Shown: positions 8,642-17,177 of the stretch, piece by piece
Layout of the letters: every line of letters begins with the position of its first letter
How positions within the stretch are numbered: position 1 is the first letter of the stretch
Source of the DNA: Streptomyces maremycinicus
GTDB taxonomy: Bacteria > Actinomycetota > Actinomycetes > Streptomycetales > Streptomycetaceae
NCBI RefSeq assembly: GCF_001184025.1
Contig: NZ_BBYG01000013.1
Coordinates: 372,001-436,000 of the forward strand
Length of the DNA: 64,000 bases
Reading direction: 5' to 3'
The notes under the pieces: generated by a model
Database searches by the model: none
Seen by the model: only the letters and a program-made list of their open reading frames with translations
Told to the model about the DNA's origin: nothing
Made by a program: the position numbers and the translations under genes

Positions 8642-9610
8642 TCAGGCTTCCGGGACCGCCGACTTCGGCCGGCCCACCTGGGTGCGGACCGCACCCATGC
8701 TCGCCGCGACGACCAGGGCGATCGCGGCCGCCTGGAGCGTGGTCAGGGCCTGGTCGAGGATGAGGAAGCCCGCGGTGGCGGCCACGGCCGGTTCCAGGCT
8801 CATCAGGATCGCGAAGGTGGAGGCGGGCATCCGGCGCAGGGCGAGGAGTTCGAGGGTGTAGGGGAGGACCGAGGAGAGCAGGGCCACCGCCGCGCCCAGG
8901 CCCAGCGTCACCGGGTCGGCCAGCTTCGTGCCCGACTCGGCGAGACCCAGGGGCAGGAAGAGCAGCGCGCCCACCCCCATCGCCAGGGCCAGGCCGTCCG
9001 CCTGCGGGAAGCGGCGGCCGGTGCGGGCGCTGAAGACGATGTACGCCGCCCACATGGCCCCCGCGCCCAGCGCGAACGCGACGCCCACCAGATCGAGGCC
9101 GCCGCCGAACCCCGACCCGTCACCGCCGTGCCCACCGCCCCCGCTGAGCAGGAAGACGCCCACGAGGGCCAGACCGGCCCAGACCAGGTTCAGCGCGCGG
9201 CGCGAGACCACCACCGAGAGCGCGAGGGGGCCGAGGACCTCCAGCGTCACCGCCGCGCCCAGCGGGATGCGGTCCACCGCCTGGTAGAAGAGGCCGTTCA
9301 TCGCGGCCATGGTGACGCCGAACACGACGACCGTGCCCCAGTCCGTGCGGGAGTGGCCGCGCAGCCGGGGCCGGCAGACGACGAGCAGGACCACCGCCGC
9401 CACCAGCAGCCGCAGCGCCACCACGCCCAGCGCGCCCGCCCTCGGCATCAGCGTCACCGCCAGGGCGCCGCCGAACTGCACCGAGATGCCTCCGGCGAGC
9501 ACGAGGCCGACCGGGCCGAGGGCTCCCAGCCGGCCCTGCGGGCCGGGGGAGCCGGTCGTCGCGCCGGTGGGGGCGAGCTGGGGTGTGGCGGCGGTGTCGG
9601 GGGCAGTCAC
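8642..9610 (-). CDS. EamA/RhtA-type inner-membrane exporter
   Basis: 322-residue drug/metabolite-superfamily transporter with about ten hydrophobic helices in two EamA halves, starting LGPVGLVLAGGISVQFGGALAVTLM. The second half has the characteristic EPAVAATAGFLILDQALTTLQ near the C-terminus. Proteins of this RhtA-like group export amino acids or related metabolites across the cytoplasmic membrane; the substrate here is unknown. I placed the start at the GTG at 9610, with an AGGA sequence about 6-9 nt before it, rather than the track start 15 codons upstream. The N-terminal 35 residues are a low-complexity Ala/Pro/Thr stretch. It stands alone on the minus strand. Confidence 0.87.
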   Translation of the reverse strand: MTAPDTAATPQLAPTGATTGSPGPQGRLGALGPVGLVLAGGISVQFGGALAVTLMPRAGALGVVALRLLVAAVVLLVVCRPRLRGHSRTDWGTVVVFGVTMAAMNGLFYQAVDRIPLGAAVTLEVLGPLALSVVVSRRALNLVWAGLALVGVFLLSGGGGHGGDGSGFGGGLDLVGVAFALGAGAMWAAYIVFSARTGRRFPQADGLALAMGVGALLFLPLGLAESGTKLADPVTLGLGAAVALLSSVLPYTLELLALRRMPASTFAILMSLEPAVAATAGFLILDQALTTLQAAAIALVVAASMGAVRTQVGRPKSAVPEA

Positions 9611-9754
9611 GGGCGGTCCTGGTGCTCGGCTCGGGATACGTACATCACGCTGCACTGTCCAGTCCAGGGTAATGGACTCCGTCAGGTGTGTGAACCCGTT
9701 TTGCCGCTGTCTCGGGCTGTGAGACGTCGGCCGCCGGAGCGCTCGCGCGGGTGG

Positions 9755-10879
9755 CTATCTGCGCGACATGTAGAGGTCCAGCGCCCGGTGCAGCAGCTTG
9801 TTGAGCGGGAAGTCCCACTCGCCCAGGTACTCCACGGCCTGGCCGCCCGTGCCCACCTTGAAGCGGAGCAGGCCGAGCAGGTGGTTGGACTCCTCCAGGG
9901 TGTCGGTGATCCCCCTGAGGTCGTAGACGGCGGCGCCCTGTTCATGGGCGTCGGTCATCATGCGCCACTGCATGGCGTTGTTCGGCTGGACCTCGCGCCT
10001 GCGGCCGGTGGAGGCGCCGTAGGAGTACCAGACGTGCTCGCCGACGGTCAGCATGGTCGCCGCGGCGAGGACCTCGCCGTCGTGGTGGGCGAGGTAGAGC
10101 CGCATCCGGTCGGGGTGTTCGGCGTTCAACGCGCTCCACATACGCTCGAAGTAGGACAGCGGCCGTGGGAGGAAGCGGTCGCGTTCGGCGGTCTCGGTGT
10201 ACAGCCCGTAGAACGCCGGAAGGTCCTCCGCACCGCCCCGGACGACCTTCACGCCCGCCTTCTCGGCCTTCTTGATGTTGCGCCGCCACTGCTGGTTGAG
10301 GCCGCCGTGGATGTCATCGAGCGTGCGTCCCGCGAACGGGATCTGGAAGACGTAGCGGGGCTGGCCGGCCGCGAAGCCGTCCTCGCCGCCCGGCTCGCTC
10401 TGCTGCCAGCCTGCGCGGCGCAGCCGGTCGGCGACGCCGAGGGCGCGCGGCTCGTACGAACTCGCCTCGGCGTCCCGCAGCCGGTGGGCGCCCGGGTCCG
10501 CGATGGCCGCCTTGACCGCCTCGGCACTCCAGCGCCGTACGACGACGGGCGGGCCCATCTTCACCGAGAACGCCCCCCGCGCCTTCAGCCACGCGAGCAT
10601 CGGCTCCAGCCAGCGCTCGACCAGGTCCGGCGCGTGCCAGTCCACGAGCGGCCCCTCGGGCAGATACGCCAGGTACTTGCGCAGCCTCGGCAGCGGCCGC
10701 AACAGCACCAGCCCCACCCCCACGAGCGCGCCCGTCCCGTCGGTCCAGCCCAGGCTCTCGGCCCGCCAGTCCGGCTTCACGTCGCCCCACGACGGGATCT
10801 GCATATGGCTGGCGGCGGGGCGGCCCGCGACGAACGCCAGGTGCTCGTCACGGGTGATGGACTGGACGCGCAGACTCAT
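9755..10879 (-). CDS. FemX-like peptidoglycan bridge aminoacyltransferase
   Basis: 374-residue FemABX protein with two tandem GNAT-like folds. Landmarks are GGLNQQWRRNIKKAEKAGVKVVRGG near residues 200-225, the GEVLAAATMLTVGEHVWYSYGAS stretch, and the C-terminal LLGLLRFKVGTGG. Enzymes of this family add the bridging amino acid (glycine in Streptomyces) to lipid II from aminoacyl-tRNA at the inner face of the membrane. The start ATG at 10879 has GAAGGAG 8 nt before it. The gene is monocistronic as far as I can see. Streptomyces carry several FemX homologues, so this copy may be an accessory or self-resistance version; that cannot be decided here. Confidence 0.85.
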   Translation of the reverse strand: MSLRVQSITRDEHLAFVAGRPAASHMQIPSWGDVKPDWRAESLGWTDGTGALVGVGLVLLRPLPRLRKYLAYLPEGPLVDWHAPDLVERWLEPMLAWLKARGAFSVKMGPPVVVRRWSAEAVKAAIADPGAHRLRDAEASSYEPRALGVADRLRRAGWQQSEPGGEDGFAAGQPRYVFQIPFAGRTLDDIHGGLNQQWRRNIKKAEKAGVKVVRGGAEDLPAFYGLYTETAERDRFLPRPLSYFERMWSALNAEHPDRMRLYLAHHDGEVLAAATMLTVGEHVWYSYGASTGRRREVQPNNAMQWRMMTDAHEQGAAVYDLRGITDTLEESNHLLGLLRFKVGTGGQAVEYLGEWDFPLNKLLHRALDLYMSRR

Positions 10880-10995
10880 ACGCCGGGCTCCTTCGAATGG
10901 CGGTTCGGGTTCGGGGCGTCGGCCCGTGCGCAGCGCCGGACGACCGTCCCGGCCAGCGTAGGAGCGGCCCCCGCCCGTCCCCCGCTCAGCCACGC

Positions 10996-11040
10996 CCGCC
11001 ACCGCCACCCTCACCGCCCTCACCACCCTCACCGCCCGCG
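10996..11040. repeat. degenerate CACCGCC/CTCACC microsatellite
   Basis: A run of CCACCGCC and CTCACCGCC/CTCACCACC units in the 246-bp gap between the FemX-like gene and the upstream oxidoreductase gene. The rest of the gap is GC-rich with no ORF I can support. Confidence 0.5.
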
Positions 11041-11125
11041 CAGGGCCTGCACCGGCCGCCTCGGCCCTCCCCCCGGACCTGCCGACGGGCCGCCCCGTGC
11101 CTGGCCCGGGCCCCCAGGTCTCCCC

Positions 11126-14062
11126 TCAGTCCTCTGCCTCCGCCTCCGCCTCCGCCTCTGCCTCGTCTGCGTCCGCCAGGCCCTCCGCCAGCACCTCCGC
11201 GAGGTGCCGTCCCCGGGTCCCGGCCAGCTGGTCCAGCTGGGTGCGGCAGGAGAAACCGTCCGCCAGAACCACCGCGCTCTCGGGGGCGTCCCGTACGGCC
11301 GGCAGGAGCTGCTCCTCCGCGCAGGCCGCCGACACCTCGAAGTGGCCCTTCTCGAAGCCGAAGTTGCCGGCGAGGCCGCAGCACCCGCCGCTCAGCTCAC
11401 CGGTGAGACCCGCGGCCTCGCGCAGCCGCCGCTCGGCCGCGTCGCCCAGGACCGCGTGCTGGTGGCAGTGGGTCTGGCCGACCGCCGGACGGTCCAGGCG
11501 GGGCGGGGTCCAGTCGGGCGCGTGCCGCTCCAGGGCCTGGGCGAAGGTCAGGACGCGGGCGGCGAGACGGGCCGCGCGCGGGTCGTCGTGCAGCAGCTCG
11601 GGCAGGTCGGTGCGCAGGGCGGCCGCGCAGCTCGGCTCCAGGACGACGACCGGGGCGGACGTCTCCAGCACCGGCTCCATCAGGTCGAGCGTGCGGCGCA
11701 GCACCACGCGCGCGTGGTCGAGCTGGCCGGTGGAGACGTACGTCAGCCCGCAGCAGACCCGGCCCCGGCGGGCGGTCAGCAGCGTGGCCGCGCTCCTCGA
11801 CCGGCCGTCGCCCACCGGCCGGCCCCGCATCAGCAGAGTCGGCGGCAGCGCCACCCGCAGCCCCGCCGCCTCCAGGACCCGTACGGCGGCCCGGCCCACG
11901 GACGGCGAGAGGTGCTCGGTGAAGGTGTCGGGCCACAGGACCACCAGATCGCCGGCCTGACCCGCCCCGGGGGCGGGCCTCCTGCGCCGCCACCACCCGC
12001 TGAACGTCCGCCGGGCCGGCCGCGGGAGGTCCCGCTCGGCCGCGATCCCGCCCAGCCGCTTGGCGAGGCTCGCGAGCGGGCCGACCGAGGCGAGCGCGTT
12101 GAGCGGGGCGGTCACCCGCAGCCGGCTCGCCCAACGCAGCCACACCGGGAGCCGGCCCATGCTCCAGTGGGCGGCCGGGCGCCGGCGGCCCTCGTAGTGG
12201 TGGTACAGGAACTCCGCCTTGTAGGTGGCCATGTCGACCTCGACGGGGCAGTCGGAGCGGCAGCCCTTGCACGACAGGCACAGGTCGAGCGCGTCCCGGA
12301 CCTCGGTGGAGCGCCAGCCGTCGGTGACCAGCTCGCCGGCCAGCATCTCGTGCAGCAGCCGCGCCCGCCCGCGCGTGGAGTGCTCCTCCCGGCCCGTGAC
12401 CCGGAACGACGGGCACATCACCCCCGCCCCCGGTCCCGCGCCCGGCACCGCCCCCGGCGGCGTCGTCGTACGGCACTTGGCGACGCCGACGCACCGGCGG
12501 ACGGCCGCCGAGAAGTCACCGCCGTCGGACGGGTAGCCGAAGGCCACGTCGACCGGCTCGCGGGGCAGCACGGCGAAGCGCAGGTTGCCGTCGAGGGGCG
12601 CGGGGCGCACCAGCATCCCCGGGTTGAGGAGGTCGTCGGGATCCCAGACCGCCTTGGCCCGCTCGAACAGAGCGACCGTCTCCTGCCCGTACATCCTCGG
12701 CAGCAGCTCGGCGCGCGCCTGTCCGTCGCCGTGTTCACCGGAGAGCGAGCCGCCGTGGGACACGACCAGCTCGGCCAGTTCCTCGGAGAACCGGCGGAAG
12801 CGGGCGATCCCCGCCGCCGTCAGCAGGTCGAAGTCGATACGGACGTGGATGCAGCCGTCCCCGAAGTGCCCGTACGGCGCGCCCCGCAGTCCGTGCTCGG
12901 TGAGCAGTGCCCGGAAGTCCCGCAGGTACGCGCCGAGCCGGGCCGGCGGCACCGCGCAGTCCTCCCAGCCGGGCCAGGCCTCCGTGCCGTCCGGCATGCG
13001 GGTCGCCGTCCCGCTCGCGTCCTCGCGGATCCGCCACAGCGCCCGCTGCCCGGCCGGATCCCGTACGACCCGCGCGTCCAGGACGTCCGCCGCGCGGACG
13101 ATCGTCTCCGCACGCGCGCGTGCCTCGCTCTCCGACCCGCCGCCCGTCTCCACGAACAGCCAGGCCCCGCCGCGCGGCAGCCCGGCCGTCGCGCCCGGCG
13201 GTACGAGGTCGGCCGCCATCCCCTCCACCGTCAGCGGCCCGAACGGCAGCAGCCCGGCGGCGGCCTCGGCGGCGGCGCCCTCGTCCGGGTAACCGAGCAC
13301 CGCGAGCACCCGCGCGCGTGGCGCCTCGACGAGCCGGACGACGGCCTCGGTGAGCACGCCCAGGGTGCCCTCGCTGCCGCAGAAGGACCGGGCGACGTCG
13401 GCGCCGTTCTCCGGGAGCAGCGCGTCCAGGGCGTAGCCCGAGATACGGCGGGGCAGCTCGGGAAATCCGGTCCGCAGCCGGGCGAGCTCGCCGTCGACGA
13501 GGGCGCGCAGACCGTCCGGCGCTCCCGCCCAGCCCGGCCCGAGCCGCAGCCGCCGCCCGCGCGCGGTGACCACCTCCAGCTCGCGCACACCGTCCGCCGT
13601 CGTCCCCCACGCCACCGAATGGGAGCCGCACGAGTTGTTGCCGATCATCCCGCCGAGCGTGCAGCGGCTGTGCGTGGAGGGGTCGGGGCCGAAACGCAGC
13701 CCGTGCGGGGCGGCGGCCTCCTGGAGCCGGTCGAGCACCAGCCCCGGCTGCACGACGGCCGTCCGCGCCTCCGGATCCAAGGTGACCAACCGGTTCATAT
13801 AACGCGTGAAGTCCAGCACCACGCCGACACCGGTGGCCTGCCCGGCGATGGACGTGCCGCCACCGCGCGCGACGACCGCGACCCCGGCCGCCCGGCAGAT
13901 CTCCAGCACTGCGGCCACGTCGTCACCGTCACGGGGCGCGACCACGCCCCGGGGGACGCGTCGGTAGTTCGAAGCGTCCATGGTCACGAGCGCCCGGGAG
14001 GTGACGTCGAAGCCGACGTCGCCCCGGACGGCCTTGCGCAGTTCGGCCTCAAGATCCGTCAT
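11126..14062 (-). CDS. fused FAD-linked oxidase and Fe-S/CCG-domain oxidoreductase
   Basis: Large flavo-iron-sulfur dehydrogenase of 978 residues, probably oxidising a 2-hydroxy acid such as D-lactate or D-2-hydroxyglutarate. Domains in order: FAD_binding_4 with ARGGGTSIAGQATG (about residues 72-85), FAD-linked oxidase C-terminal domain, a ferredoxin-like region with CLSCKGCRSDCPVEVDMATYK, and GlpC-type CCG domains (CCGLTY, CCGLAGNFGFEKGHF). This is the same layout as E. coli YdiJ. The start is the ATG at 14062 (MTDLEAELRKAV). The C-terminus ends in an acidic EAEAEAEAED tail encoded by a short GC-rich repeat. It is divergent from serC, with 171 bp between the starts. Substrate is inference. 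Confidence 0.88.
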   Translation of the reverse strand: MTDLEAELRKAVRGDVGFDVTSRALVTMDASNYRRVPRGVVAPRDGDDVAAVLEICRAAGVAVVARGGGTSIAGQATGVGVVLDFTRYMNRLVTLDPEARTAVVQPGLVLDRLQEAAAPHGLRFGPDPSTHSRCTLGGMIGNNSCGSHSVAWGTTADGVRELEVVTARGRRLRLGPGWAGAPDGLRALVDGELARLRTGFPELPRRISGYALDALLPENGADVARSFCGSEGTLGVLTEAVVRLVEAPRARVLAVLGYPDEGAAAEAAAGLLPFGPLTVEGMAADLVPPGATAGLPRGGAWLFVETGGGSESEARARAETIVRAADVLDARVVRDPAGQRALWRIREDASGTATRMPDGTEAWPGWEDCAVPPARLGAYLRDFRALLTEHGLRGAPYGHFGDGCIHVRIDFDLLTAAGIARFRRFSEELAELVVSHGGSLSGEHGDGQARAELLPRMYGQETVALFERAKAVWDPDDLLNPGMLVRPAPLDGNLRFAVLPREPVDVAFGYPSDGGDFSAAVRRCVGVAKCRTTTPPGAVPGAGPGAGVMCPSFRVTGREEHSTRGRARLLHEMLAGELVTDGWRSTEVRDALDLCLSCKGCRSDCPVEVDMATYKAEFLYHHYEGRRRPAAHWSMGRLPVWLRWASRLRVTAPLNALASVGPLASLAKRLGGIAAERDLPRPARRTFSGWWRRRRPAPGAGQAGDLVVLWPDTFTEHLSPSVGRAAVRVLEAAGLRVALPPTLLMRGRPVGDGRSRSAATLLTARRGRVCCGLTYVSTGQLDHARVVLRRTLDLMEPVLETSAPVVVLEPSCAAALRTDLPELLHDDPRAARLAARVLTFAQALERHAPDWTPPRLDRPAVGQTHCHQHAVLGDAAERRLREAAGLTGELSGGCCGLAGNFGFEKGHFEVSAACAEEQLLPAVRDAPESAVVLADGFSCRTQLDQLAGTRGRHLAEVLAEGLADADEAEAEAEAEAED

Positions 14063-14196
14063 GACTTCAGCAAACCAGCATGGGTCCGCCCCCGGGGCCC
14101 GTCCGGCGATCGAGGGCGAGGACGTGCGGGCCGCCGGTGGCCGGGGGCACCGCCCGCACGACGGCGACACGCCCCGTCTCACCCGACGGACCAGGT

Positions 14197-14233
14197 TTCA
14201 CCCAGGTTTCCCCCACCGGCTAACCTCGCCCTC
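14197..14233 (+). promoter_or_regulatory. serC promoter, probably leaderless
   Basis: The hexamer TAACCT (14221-14226) lies 7 nt before the GTG of serC, and a weak -35 TTCACC starts at 14197. No Shine-Dalgarno sequence precedes the GTG. A transcript would begin at or one base before the start codon. Two copies of CCAGGTTTC lie just upstream. Confidence 0.5.
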
Positions 14234-15352
14234 GTGGCTGAGATCCAGATTCCTGCTGACATCAAGCCCGCCGACGGTCGATTCGGCGCGGGCCCCTCCA
14301 AGGTGCGGGTGGAGGCGCTGGACGCCCTGGCCGCCACCGGTACGTCCCTCCTCGGCACCTCCCACCGCCAGGCCCCGGTCAAGAACCTGGTCGGCCAGGT
14401 GCGCGAGGGCATCTCCGAGCTGTTCTCCCTCCCCGAGGGCTACGAGGTCGTCCTCGGCAACGGCGGCTCCACCGCGTTCTGGGACATCGCGACCCACGGT
14501 CTGATCGAGAACAAGTCGCAGCACCTGACGTTCGGCGAGTTCTCGTCCAAGTTCGCGAAGGCCGCCAAGCTGGCTCCCTGGCTCGCGGAGCCGACGGTCG
14601 TCTCCGCCGACCCGGGCACGCACCCGGAGCCCGCGGCCGAGGCGGGTGTCGACGTCTACGCCTTCACCCACAACGAGACCTCCACCGGTGTCGCCGCCCC
14701 GATCCGGCGCGTGGCGGGCGCCGACGAGGGCTCCCTGGTCCTGGTGGACGCCACCTCCGGCGCGGGCGGCCTCCCGGTCGACATCGCCGAGACGGACGTC
14801 TACTACTTCGCCCCGCAGAAGTCCTTCGCCTCCGACGGCGGTCTGTGGATCGGTGTGTTCTCCCCGGCCGCGATCGAGCGCGCCGAGCGGATCCACGCCT
14901 CCGGCCGGCACATCCCCGAGTTCTTCAGCCTGCCGACGGCGATCGACAACTCCCGCAAGAACCAGACGTACAACACCCCGGCCCTGTCCACCCTCTTCCT
15001 GCTGAACCAGCAGCTGGAGTGGATCAACGGCCAGGGCGGCCTGGACTGGTCGGTGCGCCGCACCGCCACCTCCGCGCGCACGCTGTACGGCTGGGCCGAG
15101 GACGTCAAGTACGCCAACCCGTTCGTCGCCGACCCGGCCAAGCGCTCCCAGGTCATCGGCACGATCGACTTCTCCGACGACGTGGACGCGGCCGCCGTCG
15201 CCAAGGTGCTGCGCGCCAACGGCATCGTCGACACCGAGCCGTACCGCAAGCTCGGCCGCAACCAGCTGCGGGTCGCGATGTTCCCGGCGATCGACCCGGC
15301 CGACGTCGAGGCCCTCACGAAGAGCATCGACTACGTGATCGACAAGCTGTAA
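14234..15352 (+). CDS. serC: phosphoserine aminotransferase
   Basis: PLP enzyme converting 3-phosphohydroxypyruvate and glutamate to phosphoserine in serine synthesis; also able to act in pyridoxine synthesis. The 372-residue protein begins VAEIQIPADIKPADGRFGAGPSKVR and has the PLP lysine in FAPQKSF (Lys196), ATSGAGG at 173-179, and GTSHRQAPVK at 41-50. Length and sequence match the actinobacterial SerC type. The GTG start at 14234 is fixed by the family N-terminus and by the -10 hexamer 7 nt upstream. It is monocistronic, followed by a strong hairpin terminator at 15444-15475. Confidence 0.97.
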   Translation: MAEIQIPADIKPADGRFGAGPSKVRVEALDALAATGTSLLGTSHRQAPVKNLVGQVREGISELFSLPEGYEVVLGNGGSTAFWDIATHGLIENKSQHLTFGEFSSKFAKAAKLAPWLAEPTVVSADPGTHPEPAAEAGVDVYAFTHNETSTGVAAPIRRVAGADEGSLVLVDATSGAGGLPVDIAETDVYYFAPQKSFASDGGLWIGVFSPAAIERAERIHASGRHIPEFFSLPTAIDNSRKNQTYNTPALSTLFLLNQQLEWINGQGGLDWSVRRTATSARTLYGWAEDVKYANPFVADPAKRSQVIGTIDFSDDVDAAAVAKVLRANGIVDTEPYRKLGRNQLRVAMFPAIDPADVEALTKSIDYVIDKL

Positions 15353-15359
15353 CCGTTCC

Positions 15360-15440
15360 CCGCACGACGGCACTCGCACGACGGCATTCGCACGACGAGG
15401 CCCGTACGGCGGCAGAACGGCCCGCACGACGACGTACGAC
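15360..15440. repeat. degenerate GCACGACGG direct repeats
   Basis: Five or six imperfect copies of (C)GCACGACG(G) follow the serC stop, before the terminator. They lie in the gap between serC and the converging cellulase gene. Confidence 0.5.
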
Positions 15441-15443
15441 GGC

Positions 15444-15475
15444 GAAGGGCGCCCGGTGCACACCGGGCGCCCTTC
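15444..15475. terminator. strong hairpin between serC and cellulase gene
   Basis: GAAGGGCGCCCGGTG pairs perfectly with CACCGGGCGCCCTTC across a 2-nt gap (15-bp stem), followed by CCTCAT. It lies between two converging genes and could terminate both. Confidence 0.8.
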
Positions 15476-15515
15476 CTCATCCGGCCGCGAAGCCCACGCC
15501 GTGATGCCGCGGGTC

Positions 15516-17036
15516 TCACACCGCGGTGCAGCTCACGCTCGGCACACCCCCGCCCCCGGGGGCCCCGCCGAACCCGAAGCTCGCCGAACCGCCCGCCGCG
15601 ACCGCCCCGTTGTGCGCGGCGTTCACCGCGGTCACGCTCGTCCCGCTCTGGGTGTACGAGGCGTTCCACATGCTCGTCACCCGCTGGGCGCCGCTCCAGG
15701 TCCAGGTCACCTTCCACGAACCGATCGCCGTGGTACCGGTGTTGGTGACCTTCACCTCGGCGTTGAAGCCGCCGCCCCAGTCGCTGCTGACGGTGTACGT
15801 GGCGGCGCAGGCGGCCGTGCCGCCACCGCCGCCCCCGCCTCCTCCGCCGCCGGTCCCCGGGAAGCCCGGTGCCTTGACGCTCGCCAGATACCCGTCCTTC
15901 ACGGTGTCGACGGTCTGCCAGTCGTCCTTGAGGATGCCGCCCGTGTCACCGGAGTTGGGGTTCCAGGACCAGAAGGTCCAGTGGAAGGAGTCGGCGCCGT
16001 AGGTCGACGTCGGCCGGAGGTAACTCACCAGTGCCGCCAGCCACTTCTGGTCCACCGTCGACTGGAGCGTGGTGCCGAACTCGCCCACCCACACGGGTGC
16101 GATGTTCTGCTTGAAGATGTAGCCCCAGTACTTGTCCCAGATCCCCGGCATGTTCGCGGGGAACGAGGGGTCGCTGAACCAGCTCTGCTGGGCGACGCTC
16201 GTGGCGTAGTCGTGGGCCGAGTACACGACCCGGTTCGCCACGTCGAGCTGCACCGGGTACTGGCCGACGCCCATCAGGTTGCCGCCCCACCAGCCGGAGA
16301 CCCCGTTGAAGGTCTGCACGCCCTCGACGAAGATCAGCAGAGCGGGGTTGACGGACAGGACGGCGTTGCCGGCCCGCTGCGCGGCAAGCCGCCAGTCGGT
16401 CGCGGTGTCCCCGCAGCCCCAGCAGGCGGGATCGTGCGGCTCGTTGTGCAGGTCGATGCCGACGACCGTGTCCTGTCCCTGGAAACGGGCCGCGAGCGCC
16501 TTGAGGTTGGCGATCCAGGTGGACTCGGGGACGGCGGCCGTGTACCAGAGCGCCGACTGCCCGCCCGAGTCCGGCCGGTGCCGGTCGAGGATGACCTTCA
16601 GACCGCCCTGACCTGCGTACGCCACGATCCGGTCCAGGATCTGGAGCGAGTTCAGGCCCTGGAGGTCGGCGTTCCTGCCGCCGCTGAAGTCGATGCTGTC
16701 GGGGACGGTGGTGCTCTTGAAGATGTCGTCGCTGTACGGGATGCGGATCGTGTTGTAGCCCAGCGACCTCATCTGGTCGATCATGCTCTTGTAGTCGCGG
16801 GACCAGAGGCCGTGCACGACGTGGTTGCCGGTCTCGAAGCCGAACCAGTTGATCCCGGCGACCCGGACCGGCGTTCCGGCGGCGTCCAGGATCTGCCGGC
16901 CGCTGGTGTGCCAGTAACCGGCGCCGGCCTCGGCCACGACGGCGTCCGCCGCGTGGGCCGACTGCGCTCCGGCTCCCAGCGGGATCAGAAGCGCGGCGGC
17001 CAGGCCGCACAGCATTCTTCGCAAGCTGCGGAACAT
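15516..17036 (-). CDS. secreted endo-beta-1,4-glucanase, GH5 with C-terminal CBM2
   Basis: Extracellular cellulase of 506 residues. Order: signal peptide (RRMLCGLAAALLIPLGAGAQSAHAA, about 1-30), GH5 catalytic domain to about residue 390, glycine-only linker (about 396-406), and a type 2 cellulose-binding module (about 410-505) with paired cysteines and surface Trp. The acid/base is Glu199 in LHNEP and the nucleophile Glu319 in VWVGEFG. The ATG at 17036 has GAGAGGAAG about 9 nt before it. A CebR box 40 bp upstream predicts repression released by cellobiose. It converges with serC. Endoglucanase is the best reading; mannanase activity is possible within GH5. Confidence 0.94.
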   Translation of the reverse strand: MFRSLRRMLCGLAAALLIPLGAGAQSAHAADAVVAEAGAGYWHTSGRQILDAAGTPVRVAGINWFGFETGNHVVHGLWSRDYKSMIDQMRSLGYNTIRIPYSDDIFKSTTVPDSIDFSGGRNADLQGLNSLQILDRIVAYAGQGGLKVILDRHRPDSGGQSALWYTAAVPESTWIANLKALAARFQGQDTVVGIDLHNEPHDPACWGCGDTATDWRLAAQRAGNAVLSVNPALLIFVEGVQTFNGVSGWWGGNLMGVGQYPVQLDVANRVVYSAHDYATSVAQQSWFSDPSFPANMPGIWDKYWGYIFKQNIAPVWVGEFGTTLQSTVDQKWLAALVSYLRPTSTYGADSFHWTFWSWNPNSGDTGGILKDDWQTVDTVKDGYLASVKAPGFPGTGGGGGGGGGGGTAACAATYTVSSDWGGGFNAEVKVTNTGTTAIGSWKVTWTWSGAQRVTSMWNASYTQSGTSVTAVNAAHNGAVAAGGSASFGFGGAPGGGGVPSVSCTAV

Positions 17037-17075
17037 CTCGCTGCTTCCTCTCGGGAGGCGCGGGCCCGAAACACA

Positions 17076-17089
17076 TGGGAGCGCTCCCA
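17076..17089. promoter_or_regulatory. CebR box (cellulose-utilisation operator)
   Basis: TGGGAGCGCTCCCA is the exact 14-bp palindrome bound by the LacI-family repressor CebR in Streptomyces. It lies 40 bp before the cellulase start, the right place to control it. Confidence 0.93.
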
Positions 17090-17177
17090 CGCACCGCGCA
17101 CCCCCCAGGAAACTGACACATCATGACCACGTCAAGGAGTGCGGCAGCGGTGGTTCCGCCTCCGCGCGGAAAGCGGC

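Noticed and set aside
9128..14233. Long open frame on the plus strand in front of serC
   Set aside because: It is a GC-rich shadow of the minus-strand FemX-like and oxidoreductase genes; only the part from GTG 14234 is serC.
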